NCBI RefSeq assembly: GCF_008710145.1
Contig: NZ_VYKL01000049.1
Span: 1-33,777 of the forward strand
Length of the DNA stretch: 33,777 bases
Direction of reading: 5' to 3'
From: Niallia endozanthoxylica
GTDB taxonomy: Bacteria; Bacillota; Bacilli; Bacillales; Cytobacillaceae
Shown here: one piece after another, positions 24,654 through 32,397 of the stretch
Position numbering within the stretch: position 1 is the first letter of the stretch
Layout of the letters: every line of letters begins with the position of its first letter
Notes under the pieces: model-generated
Told to the model about the DNA's origin: nothing
What the model saw: the letters and a program-made list of their open reading frames with translations, nothing else
Database searches by the model: none
Translations under genes and position numbers: made by a program

Positions 24654-25072
24654 AGCCTATCTACACCCTATTATAGATACTTCCTCAATTACATAATGAA
24701 CCTCTTGTTTTGCCAAAAATCCAATAGTAAGTGGATTCTAAATATTTAATATTACTGTTCATTTACCCTTACCATGTTATGTTACTTTTTAGAGGTAAAG
24801 AACAATATTTTATAATATATAAGTGTCCTTCTAAGCTTTTTTGCTCTATGTACAATAAGAATAATAAGAGTGTAAATATAAATCACTGTCCTTCATTTAA
24901 TTTCATCTTCATTGTTTTACTTATTTTCACAATATTTATTATATAAAAAGTGTTAAAATGCTTTTTTGAAGAATAAGTTCTTAATAATGGTAAAAATGAC
25001 TAAATTTACTCATAATTCTCTATTTAAAAATAAAAAAGTCATCTTTATAGAAAATTTTTTGGAGTGTGATAA
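24654..25072. other. AT-rich intergenic region right of the IS3 element
   Basis: About 420 bases, more than 70% A+T by eye. A rightward frame at 24731-24946 has no ribosome site and reads like random AT-rich translation. The last 20 bases carry the ribosome site of the next gene (TTGGAGTGTGAT). No promoter can be assigned with confidence. Confidence 0.4.
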
Positions 25073-25891
25073 ATGATTCAGGTGGAAAATTGTCAGCTAT
25101 TAGTAAGCTGTTGTAATCAAAATGGAGGTCTTTATTTATTGGATTTTAAAGATAAACAATATGACCTAATAAAGATTCTGGATGTTGAATGTAGAGGGAT
25201 TGTCAAATACGGCAAATACTTCTTAGTAGTTTCTAATTCTGAAGGAATATTTATTTTGGATGACAAATTGAAAATTATTAAGCAAAAGACTTCACATAAG
25301 GGATTAGACTATCATGGCGCTGCAATAAAAAATGATATGGCTTTTATTGTTGAAACCGGTACCAATTCTATTGGTGTTTATGATTTACGTAAAGATTTAT
25401 TGAAAATTGATGAAATTAGATTTTCACCTAATAAAATTACCGATGTTTGCCACGTCAACGACTTATTTATCGTTGACGATAGCCTATTTGTATCTATGTT
25501 CTCATATCCTAATCATTCAGCCGATGGTGGTGTAATTATAGAATATTCCTTAAAAGATAGGAAGATTATTAATTTCATCTACGAAAAATTATCTCAACCT
25601 CATAGTGTGCTCTTTCACAATAACCATCTATATTATTGTAACTCTGTAAAATTTACAGTCCATCAAAATGATAAAGAGATTTTTAAAAGTCTTGGGTATA
25701 CACGTGGTTTAGCTATTCATAAGCAAACAATGTTTATTGGTCAAAGTGAAAGTAGGCACTTAGATAAATTATTAAAGGATCATACAAATATATTATTTGA
25801 ATGTGGGATATATGTTCATAACCTTACTACGAAACTGTCATCCTTTATATCATTACCTTCTTCTGAAGTTTATGGGATATTAATTATTTAA
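25073..25891 (+). CDS. beta-propeller-like protein of DUF4915/TIGR03032 type
   Basis: A 272-residue protein of repeated four-strand blades (NGGLYLLDFKDKQYDLIKIL, GKYFLVVSNSEGIFILD, AFIVETGTNSIGVYDL, SYPNHSADGGVIIEY). The late segment LSQPHSVLFHNNHLYYCNS, GYTRGLAIHKQTMFIGQSES and CGIYVHNL match the layout I associate with DUF4915/TIGR03032 proteins (PHS, CNS, TRGLA, GxS). Members often occur beside glycosyltransferase and sulfotransferase genes, as here, but their activity is not known to me. There is no signal peptide or catalytic motif. It is followed by a GT2 gene in the same direction with a short gap, so the two are probably co-transcribed. Confidence 0.72.
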   Translation: MIQVENCQLLVSCCNQNGGLYLLDFKDKQYDLIKILDVECRGIVKYGKYFLVVSNSEGIFILDDKLKIIKQKTSHKGLDYHGAAIKNDMAFIVETGTNSIGVYDLRKDLLKIDEIRFSPNKITDVCHVNDLFIVDDSLFVSMFSYPNHSADGGVIIEYSLKDRKIINFIYEKLSQPHSVLFHNNHLYYCNSVKFTVHQNDKEIFKSLGYTRGLAIHKQTMFIGQSESRHLDKLLKDHTNILFECGIYVHNLTTKLSSFISLPSSEVYGILII

Positions 25892-25977
25892 ATAAAGTAA
25901 TTATAATTATTTTGACTAAGCCTTCTAAATATCAAATTAGATGCTTTAATAATTGGGTAAAGAGAGGTATATACTTA

Positions 25978-26730
25978 GTGAAAGAAATGTTTAATGAATT
26001 ATCAGTAAACATTAATAATGCTGAAACCGATAAGGTATCAATTGTTATTCCGTTCTATAACTGCAGATATATTGCAAGATCTATAACAAGTGCACTAAAT
26101 CAATCTTACAAAAATATAGAAATAATTGTTGTGGATGATGGTTCAAATGAGCATGTTGAATTGCTAAGACCATTTATAAATAAAATAGTTTATATAAAAA
26201 AGCGTAATGGAGGTACAGCCACAGCTTTAAACCATGGTATTACTCATTCTAGTGGTAACTATGTTGTTTGGTTGAGTTCGGATGATTTATTATATAGAAC
26301 GAAGGTAAACGTTCAATTAGCTTTTATGAAGAAAAATAATTTTATGTTTTCTTTCACTGACTATAGATATATTAATGATAAAAATCAAATCATATCTCCC
26401 TCCATTACTCCTAAATTCTCCAATAAAGCTTCTTTACTAGATGGATTAAAAAGTGGATGTCCAATTAATGGTTCTACTATCATGATGAAAAGAGAACTTT
26501 TCTCATCGGTGGGTTTATTTGATGAATCTTTAGTTTATGCACACGACTATGATTTTTGGATTAGGACTTTTTTAAAGTTTGATATAGGATATCTTGATCA
26601 ACCTCTCACCTTATACCGACTTCATCGAAAAATGGGTAGTAAAAGGCATGCAAAAAAAATATGTGAAGAGACAGATATTATACAAAATCGTTATAAAAAA
26701 GTACTAGATGAATTTCATCTTCAGGAGTAA
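25978..26730 (+). CDS. family 2 glycosyltransferase
   Basis: A GT-A-fold transferase with VSIVIPFYNCRYIARSI, IIVVDDGSNE, the metal-binding LSSDDLLY, and PINGSTIMMKRELF and AHDYDFWIRTF as the acceptor and catalytic-base region. The GTG at 25978 (250 codons) is preferred because AGAGAGG lies upstream; the frame is open to a TTG at 25912, which has no visible ribosome site and would add 22 residues. It is paired with the beta-propeller gene. It is cytoplasmic with no membrane segment. The sugar is unknown. Confidence 0.88.
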   Translation: MKEMFNELSVNINNAETDKVSIVIPFYNCRYIARSITSALNQSYKNIEIIVVDDGSNEHVELLRPFINKIVYIKKRNGGTATALNHGITHSSGNYVVWLSSDDLLYRTKVNVQLAFMKKNNFMFSFTDYRYINDKNQIISPSITPKFSNKASLLDGLKSGCPINGSTIMMKRELFSSVGLFDESLVYAHDYDFWIRTFLKFDIGYLDQPLTLYRLHRKMGSKRHAKKICEETDIIQNRYKKVLDEFHLQE

Positions 26731-26829
26731 GTGCAGTGTTAAGAAAAGAATAAGAGAAGATTAATAGTTGTTTATGGGTAGAACCATTAGTTCTTTTGTT
26801 TAGTTCCGTTATAGAAATAGCCCGTAAAA

Positions 26830-26850
26830 CCACGCGGGCTTGCCCCGTGG
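26830..26850. repeat. GC-rich hairpin, possible IS200/IS605 end remnant
   Basis: CCACGCGGG and CCCCGTGG form a stem with one bulge around GCTTG, in otherwise AT-rich DNA. IS200/IS605-type elements have such end hairpins, but no gene adjoins it. A structured terminator is the alternative. Confidence 0.3.
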
Positions 26851-26934
26851 AGTAAGTCAGGTTGATTCACTATATAAAGTTGTAACTTAGAAAATATTAT
26901 TTTTAAGCTTGGCGCAATAAGACAATTAGGAATG

Positions 26935-26994
26935 AAATTTAAAGAGCCTAAAGGTGCAAGTATTTACACTTGCATCTTTAGGCTCTTTAAATTT
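26935..26994. repeat. 60-base near-perfect palindrome
   Basis: Arms of 27 bases (AAATTTAAAGAGCCTAAAGG... and ...CTTTAGGCTCTTTAAATTT) pair with a single G-T wobble around ATTTAC. It lies between the GT2 gene and the permease gene. It may act as a terminator, since its second arm is T-rich, but the arm length is unusual. Confidence 0.7.
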
Positions 26995-27196
26995 ATAAAT
27001 ATCCTGCCCTAAACAGCAATTTTTAATTTCTAAATATAATATTGTATTGAGATTATATAGACTTTAAACGTTTTCTTGTGCTATGGCCGTTTCTTTTTTT
27101 AAACCTTTGAATTTAATATTATATACGTTTAAGTTGCCCTTTTTAATCTCTAAAAAGATGAACGGAAAAGAGAACGGTATTTGTAGGAGGAAATAT

Positions 27197-28054
27197 ATGG
27201 GGAAACTTATAACTTTTGCTCTGATCGGCTTTATAGCTCAACTAGTAGATGGGGCATTAGGGATGGCATACGGTGTTACCTCTACATCTTTGTTATTAGT
27301 TTTTGGACTACTTCCATCCATGGTTTCTGCAACTGTACACTTGGCGGAAGTGGTGACCACTGCAGTATCTGGTATTTCTCATATAAAGTTTGGTAATGTT
27401 GATCGACAAGCTGTGATTAAATTAATCATTCCTGGCTCTATAGGATCCTTTTTAGGAGCATGTTTTTTGAGCAATTTATCAGGTGAGATCGTCAAACCTT
27501 ATATTTCTTTATTTTTATTGTTTCTCGGGGGATTTGTTCTTTTTCGATTTTTTCGTATGGAGCATTCGAAAAATGAACGAAAGTCCATTTATTTATCAAG
27601 AATGAAGTCGACTTTATTAGGATTTATAGCTGGATTTGCAGATGCTACGGGTGGTGGAGGATGGGGTCCAATAACAACTCCTGTACTCTTATCCCAAAAA
27701 GGATCCTCACCTAGAAAAGTTATTGGTACAGTGGATACAAGTGAGTTTGCTATTGCTATTTCAGCTACTTTAGGGTTCTTAATTTCATTAGGTTGGGAAG
27801 GAATTAACTGGACTTGGGCAATTACTTTCATGATTGGTGGAATATTTGCTGCCCCAATTGCCGCATGGCTAGTTAAAAGGTTGCCTACCTATTTATTGGG
27901 AGTACTTGTAGGAGGATTTATCATTTTAACTAATATTCACACTTTACTTCAAATATGGATGATGAGTAATTTTTGGAAAGTCTTTATCTACTCATGTATT
28001 GTTATTGGTTGGGTGGCTCTGATTTTCCTTGTTATTAGGAAAAACAAAGTATAA
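27197..28054 (+). CDS. TauE/SafE-family permease
   Basis: A 285-residue membrane protein with about eight hydrophobic segments in the two-repeat layout of the family. The first repeat has LVDGALGMAYGVTSTSLLL, and the second has FADATGGGGWGPITTPVLL (GGGxWGP motif). Members move sulfite, sulfonates, sulfate or related anions across the membrane. Here it stands just upstream of cysC and sat, so import of sulfate (or export of a sulfur by-product) for PAPS synthesis is likely, but the direction is unproven. The ATG at 27197 follows GTAGGAGG; the frame is open further upstream to 27083 without a site. Confidence 0.88.
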   Translation: MGKLITFALIGFIAQLVDGALGMAYGVTSTSLLLVFGLLPSMVSATVHLAEVVTTAVSGISHIKFGNVDRQAVIKLIIPGSIGSFLGACFLSNLSGEIVKPYISLFLLFLGGFVLFRFFRMEHSKNERKSIYLSRMKSTLLGFIAGFADATGGGGWGPITTPVLLSQKGSSPRKVIGTVDTSEFAIAISATLGFLISLGWEGINWTWAITFMIGGIFAAPIAAWLVKRLPTYLLGVLVGGFIILTNIHTLLQIWMMSNFWKVFIYSCIVIGWVALIFLVIRKNKV

Positions 28055-28132
28055 TTTATTGACACAATTCTTAAAAAATTAGATGTAACTTATAATTTTG
28101 ATTTGTTTTGACAACAGGTAAGGGGTGAAGTT

Positions 28133-28738
28133 GTGAGTGAACAAAAACATATCTTTCATCATTCATTTAGTATAAAAAAAAATGACAGGGAAGAATTACA
28201 TGGACATAAGAGCTATATTCTTTGGTTTACAGGTTTATCGGGATCAGGTAAGTCAACAATAGCTAATTTAGTTGAGAAAAAGCTTCATGAAATGGGAATA
28301 TCCACATACATTCTTGATGGTGATAATCTCCGAGAAGGAATAAATCAGGATCTAGGTTTCAGTTCTGAGGATCGTAAGGAAAATCTCCGCCGTATTGGTG
28401 AAATTGCTAAATTGTTTGTAGATGGAGGTATTGTTACTTTAGCTACTTTTATATCTCCTTATGCTAGTGATCGTGAGAAAGTTAGAAAAAAGGTTAGACA
28501 AGGTGAATTTATTGAAATTTATGTGAAGTGTTCATTAGAAGAATGTGAAAATAGAGATCCAAAAGGATTATATAAGAAGGCAAGACAAGGAGAAATTTCT
28601 AATTTCACCGGGGTTTCGGCTCCCTATGAAGAACCTGAAAATCCAGAGATTATTATTGAAACGAATCAAAAATCAGTTGGCGAATGTGTACAACAAATAA
28701 TCAATTATTTAAAACACAATGGTTACTTAGGAAATTAA
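28133..28738 (+). CDS. cysC: adenylyl-sulfate kinase
   Basis: It phosphorylates APS with ATP to give PAPS. It is 201 residues, normal length: P-loop GLSGSGKSTIAN, the substrate motif LDGDNLREGINQDLGFS, RRIGEIAKLFVDGG, TFISPYASDREKVR and YKKARQGEISNFTGVSAPYE are all canonical. The GTG start follows AGGGGTGAAG. It is followed by sat after about 50 bases. No cysH (PAPS reductase) or sulfite reductase is found here, which fits PAPS made for sulfation rather than only for cysteine synthesis; such genes may of course lie elsewhere on the genome. Confidence 0.96.
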   Translation: MSEQKHIFHHSFSIKKNDREELHGHKSYILWFTGLSGSGKSTIANLVEKKLHEMGISTYILDGDNLREGINQDLGFSSEDRKENLRRIGEIAKLFVDGGIVTLATFISPYASDREKVRKKVRQGEFIEIYVKCSLEECENRDPKGLYKKARQGEISNFTGVSAPYEEPENPEIIIETNQKSVGECVQQIINYLKHNGYLGN

Positions 28739-28788
28739 AAATATTAATTCGATTGATATAGTAATTCCGATTATAAGGAGTGGTAAAA

Positions 28789-29955
28789 ATGGATTTGTCA
28801 AAAACTATTATTGAACCACATGGCGGGGAGCTAATTCAACGTGAATTGGATGATGTGCGTGAAAAATATCTTCAAAAAATAGATAAACTACCTGAGATTT
28901 TAATTTCAACATGGAGTATATCGGATTTAGAATTGATCTCAAATGGTGGATTTAGTCCACTTACTGGGTTTATGGATAAAAGGAATTACGAAAGAGTCTT
29001 AAAAGATATGCACTTAGCAAATGGATTGCCTTGGACAATACCCATTACGCTGTCTGTCACAAAAGAAATAGCGAAGAGATTAAGGGTTGGAGATGAAGTC
29101 CTCCTAAAAGGAGAAGATGGAATCTATTATGGAGTGATTCAATTACAGGAAATATATGAATATGACAAAAAGAAAGAAGCACAGCTTGTATATCAAACAA
29201 CTGATCCTCATCATCCAGGGGTTAAAAAGTTATTTGAACAAGGAGATGTGTATCTAGCTGGTCCTATATATCTATTAAATCGCCCAAAACATGGAGATTT
29301 TGAAAAATATTATATGGATCCAAGGCAAACAAGAGAAATGTTTACTAATCTAGGATGGAAAACCATCGTTGGGTTTCAAACAAGGAATCCCGTTCATAGG
29401 GCGCATGAATATTTACAAAAAGTTGCTTTAGAATCAGTGGACGGTCTTTTATTAAATCCTCTTGTTGGAGAAACAAAAAAAGATGATATTCCTGCAGATG
29501 TTCGAATGAAAAGTTACGAAGTACTGCTTAACAACTATTATCCATTAGATCGAGTTAGGCTTGTTATTTATCCAGCTGCTATGCGTTATGCAGGACCACG
29601 CGAAGCTGTTTTTCATGCGATAGTTCGAAAGAATTTTGGCTGTACACATTTTATCGTTGGACGTGACCATGCTGGTGTGGGAAATTATTATGGAACTTAT
29701 GATGCACAAAAGATTTTTAGTTCATTTGATTTAGATGCAATTGGCATCAAACTAATCTTTTTTGAACATAGTTTTTTTTGTAAAAGGTGTAATAATATGG
29801 CTTCTTTGAAGACATGCCCTCATTCTGAGGATGAACGAGTTATTTTTAGTGGCACAAAAGTTAGAGAAATGCTAAGAGATGGTATTCAATTACCACCAGA
29901 ATTTACACGGCCAGAAGTGGCAGAAGTGTTATTGAAAGGTAAAACAATAAGTTAA
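28789..29955 (+). CDS. sat: ATP sulfurylase (sulfate adenylyltransferase)
   Basis: It makes APS and pyrophosphate from sulfate and ATP, the first step to PAPS. The 388 residues include the catalytic QTRNPVHRAHEYL (QxRNPxHxxH), PLVGETKKDDIP, YAGPREAVFHAIVRKNFGC and the second nucleotide motif FIVGRDHAGVGNYYG. SGTKVREMLRDG and PPEFTRPEVAEVL complete the C-terminus. It is the single-domain bacterial form with no fused kinase. I chose the ATG at 28789, eight bases after AAGGAG; a GTG three codons earlier lies within the ribosome site. It is last in the permease-cysC-sat run. Confidence 0.96.
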   Translation: MDLSKTIIEPHGGELIQRELDDVREKYLQKIDKLPEILISTWSISDLELISNGGFSPLTGFMDKRNYERVLKDMHLANGLPWTIPITLSVTKEIAKRLRVGDEVLLKGEDGIYYGVIQLQEIYEYDKKKEAQLVYQTTDPHHPGVKKLFEQGDVYLAGPIYLLNRPKHGDFEKYYMDPRQTREMFTNLGWKTIVGFQTRNPVHRAHEYLQKVALESVDGLLLNPLVGETKKDDIPADVRMKSYEVLLNNYYPLDRVRLVIYPAAMRYAGPREAVFHAIVRKNFGCTHFIVGRDHAGVGNYYGTYDAQKIFSSFDLDAIGIKLIFFEHSFFCKRCNNMASLKTCPHSEDERVIFSGTKVREMLRDGIQLPPEFTRPEVAEVLLKGKTIS

Positions 29956-30024
29956 TAATTTCTTTACAATACACGATTATGTTTTAATTTAAGCTATTCA
30001 CGTTTAACACCTTTGTAGGTTGTT

Positions 30025-30045
30025 TGAAGTGGGAGATTCCCACGA
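30025..30045 (-). repeat. right-end hairpin of a decayed TnpB element
   Basis: GTGGGA-GAT-TCCCAC, flanked by AAGT and GAAC, lies just beyond the stop of the TnpB remnant. Its minus-strand form GGGAATCTCCCACTTC is shared with the first bases of the window. Confidence 0.45.
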
Positions 30046-30068
30046 ACATCAAAATATCCTTCAATTAT

Positions 30069-30262
30069 TTAGTAGGTGAACCTCGCCTTATCGACGGTTA
30101 GAAGTTTTAGAGTTTCATTTTTGAGATTAATACTTGAGTTAATATCCCTTTGGTGATGTTGCTACAAGAAAGGCATATCCCCTCACATAAATATAGATTT
30201 TTAACACCTTTATTCTGAGCCGCACCAAGAACAAAGCTGGCTAGAAGGGAAGGACCTCGCAA
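30069..30262 (-). pseudogene. TnpB C-terminal remnant (IS200/IS605 family)
   Basis: On the minus strand, three frames taken together read the end of a TnpB nuclease. The zinc-ribbon part is SSQLCSWCGSE, then KNLYLCEGICLSC, then RDINSSINLKNETLKLL with the RuvC-III aspartate (RDxN), ending KARFTY and stop. At least two frameshifts separate the pieces, and everything upstream, including RuvC-I and RuvC-II, is absent. This is mobile-element debris with no coding potential. The rest of 29956-30426 holds no gene I can see. Confidence 0.72.
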
Positions 30263-30426
30263 CCGTTATCACTTATTTTCCATATCATTTCGCTTTGTAT
30301 TCAATCAGGGTTTTAATTAGTAATCAAGATATTTTATGGAAGTTATTAAAATCCTCATTTTCTTATCTATTTATAAAAATATAAAATTCACCAGGTTTAA
30401 CACTTAAGTAAAGAAGGGATGAATGA

Positions 30427-31050
30427 ATGGCAATTTTATCAACAGGACCAATTGAAAACCGTCCGGTAGGTGGGAGCAGACCCACCCAACAAGTATCTAT
30501 TAAAATGATTAACTCTGATTTAGCAAATCCTTCCACTGTTTTAATACAAGGGTATTACTTAAATGGGAACAGAACATTATATGTACTAGAAGTAGTATCA
30601 CTAACCCCGAATGAAGTAGCAACGAGAAACTATTTTGCCAATTTTGATGCATTTCAATTCATTTTTACAATAAATGGTCCAGCAGCAGGAAATACTGAAA
30701 TTTCAGTGTGGGGAAAAAGTGCAATTGGGCAGCTAATAACGGCCCATCGTCTTGTATCGGATGAACTTTTGCGATCAGAAGTGGATGGGTCAACATCTAC
30801 AGCTAATTTATTATACTTTACTTTTTCAGATGGACAGAAACTTGTGTATTCAAATAGTGATGGTTTTGCACAATATGGAGTAACTCAGATTTTGTCACCA
30901 AGCGAAGTTTCCTATATTAACTTGTTTATTAATGGTATTCTCCAACCTCAGAGTAATTACAAAGTGGAAAACGGAAAATTAACTTTGTTGATTGATGAAG
31001 CTCCTTCAGAGGGTGTACCAATCATTCTTCAATTTATAATTATTAATTAA
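30427..31050 (+). CDS. two-domain spore-surface-type protein with C-terminal DUF4183-like domain
   Basis: A 207-residue protein. The N-terminus MAILSTGPIENRPVGGSRP is a flexible leader. Residues 20-115 form a beta domain (VSIKMINSD, TVLIQGYYLNGNRTLYVLEV, FQFIFTINGPAAGNTEISVWG). Residues 125-207 match the DUF4183 pattern (SYINLFINGILQPQSNY, GVPIILQFIIIN), shared with the 94-aa protein encoded just to the right. No cysteine, signal peptide or membrane segment is present. AAGAAGGGATGA precedes the ATG. DUF4183 proteins are frequent in spore-forming bacilli and are thought to belong to the spore surface; the function of this one is unknown. The N-terminal leader could dock it into another protein, but this is conjecture. 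Confidence 0.75.
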   Translation: MAILSTGPIENRPVGGSRPTQQVSIKMINSDLANPSTVLIQGYYLNGNRTLYVLEVVSLTPNEVATRNYFANFDAFQFIFTINGPAAGNTEISVWGKSAIGQLITAHRLVSDELLRSEVDGSTSTANLLYFTFSDGQKLVYSNSDGFAQYGVTQILSPSEVSYINLFINGILQPQSNYKVENGKLTLLIDEAPSEGVPIILQFIIIN

Positions 31051-31068
31051 TAAATAAATGTAAACTAT

Positions 31069-31124
31069 GTTTATGCGGAAGTAGTTTCCCTTGTCTAGAC
31101 AAAGGAAACTACTTCCGCATAAAC
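31069..31124. repeat. 56-base near-perfect palindrome
   Basis: Two 28-base arms (GTTTATGCGGAAGTAGTTTC... and its complement) pair with one mismatch and meet at TCTAGA with no loop. It begins 18 bases after the stop of the two-domain DUF4183 gene. No T run follows, so it is not a classic terminator. Confidence 0.75.
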
Positions 31125-31232
31125 AGTAAACGTGTAGAACTGAGGAATAAGAGAATATTAAATTAAAAGAAAACAAAAATATACATAAGATATAATGTGT
31201 ATCGAATAAATTTGAAGCAATCTATTATAGTT

Positions 31233-31267
31233 AAAAAAGAACCTATTTCCTAGAAGGAAACGGGTTC
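31233..31267 (-). terminator. rho-independent terminator of the 94-aa DUF4183 gene
   Basis: On the minus strand GAACCCGTTTCC-TTCT-AGGAAATAGGTTC forms a stem followed by TTTTTT, just after the stop codon of the leftward gene. Confidence 0.8.
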
Positions 31268-31283
31268 AAAAAGTAAACTATAA

Positions 31284-31568
31284 CTAGTTGATTACAACTT
31301 CAACAACAATTGGAGTTCCAGGATCAAGTGTATCGCCATCCGGAATAGTTATTGTAGTAGTAGTAAGGGTTGAGGTATCGGCTGTTTGAATCTGAGCATT
31401 TATATATAAAACATAATAAGCAAATGACCCCGGAAATGCTGTAGCAGCTGCACCAGTGTCATCCGTAAAGGATGTTGCTGGAATTGCAAACGTTGCACCT
31501 GTACCTGTACCATCTCCTATTGTAGCACTAAACTTTCTAGAAGCCATAAAGGGTTTGATAATAGGCAT
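31284..31568 (-). CDS. DUF4183-domain protein (94 aa)
   Basis: A single small beta domain: RKFSATIGDGTGTGATFAIP, YYVLYINAQIQTADTS, then ITIPDGDTLDPGTPIVVEVV at the C-terminus. It aligns with the last 80 residues of the convergent 207-aa protein (FING/YINA, GxPIxxxxxI). It has no cysteine or signal peptide. AAAGGAGTGA precedes the ATG, and a terminator follows. Family members occur in spore-forming bacilli and are suspected spore-surface components; the biochemical role is unknown. Confidence 0.82.
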   Translation of the reverse strand: MPIIKPFMASRKFSATIGDGTGTGATFAIPATSFTDDTGAAATAFPGSFAYYVLYINAQIQTADTSTLTTTTITIPDGDTLDPGTPIVVEVVIN

Positions 31569-32397
31569 TTGTATTCACTCCTTTCCAAAATAAATTAGGA
31601 CTTCATTTTGTAAGTCAGGTAAACAAAATGAGTATAAAATGTTAAACCTAATTCTAATTTTGTAGAGACCTAAAAAAGCTTGTCCTTTCTAATTATTTTA
31701 TTCTTCTAGATTAGTTTAGAAACTGTTAAATACCTAGTATATTAATATAATTTTTAAGTTGTAACACTAATTGAAATAACTTAATATGTTTAAATTAAAA
31801 AATAGCTCCTTTAATACTTTTTTCATGATTATCAGATTGGGAAAATGGGTCCTAAATTGAGTCCTTCTTGTACAAGAACAGCTAAATCGTCAATGGATTT
31901 ACCTAAAAACTATGCTGACTTTGGAAAGATAGACCCGGTAAACGGTATTTATTCTAACATAGTGTTTTCAACACCTTGACTACGTCTGCCAAAAGAGTTG
32001 GGCTAAATCTAGTTTTTACCTCAATGGACGAAAGTCCAACTTTTATTAATAGATTTCTTTTATTGGTTTTACACCAATTAGCTTGAGTTTAGACATTTGA
32101 CCAGAAAACAGCAATTCGTCGTTCCTATTCTTTTCGTAATTATGGATTTGGATACTTAGCCACAAAAAATCTCAACTTTAAATTTGAAGAGATTATCTCA
32201 AAGATTTTCCGATATGAACATGTATGACTAGTGTGACTCTTTCTAGCTAAAGAGGTCCTTTTTTTAAGATTCTTCCATCTAGATAAAGAAATTAATTTTT
32301 TTTGATGGAATAAGAAAACTTATATCATCATATGTTTAATGCAAACAGCCAAAAAGGAGAGATCCCAGGTTTATCTCGTAAAAGAAGAGACTGTATC
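31569..32397. other. gene-poor region with possible transposase debris
   Basis: About 830 bases without an intact gene. Around 32100-32227 a short plus-strand frame reads TAIRRSYSFRNYGFGYL, which faintly recalls the C-terminal end of ISL3-type transposases (RxxYGFRNF). There is no ribosome site or start. The likeness is weak and could be chance. The promoter of the leftward 94-aa DUF4183 gene should lie near 31600-31680, but I cannot point to it. Confidence 0.3.

Noticed and set aside
24731..24946. 71-codon frame right of the IS3 element
   Set aside because: It has no ribosome site, and the AT-rich composition explains the openness.
27083..27196. N-terminal extension of the TauE/SafE permease
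   Set aside because: The ATG at 27197 has GTAGGAGG directly upstream; the 38 extra codons have no ribosome site.
28133..29955. Ordinary sulfate-assimilation (cysteine) operon
   Set aside because: It is not excluded for the genome, but cysH and sulfite reductase genes are missing beside sat-cysC and a sulfotransferase is present, so I prefer PAPS supply for sulfation.
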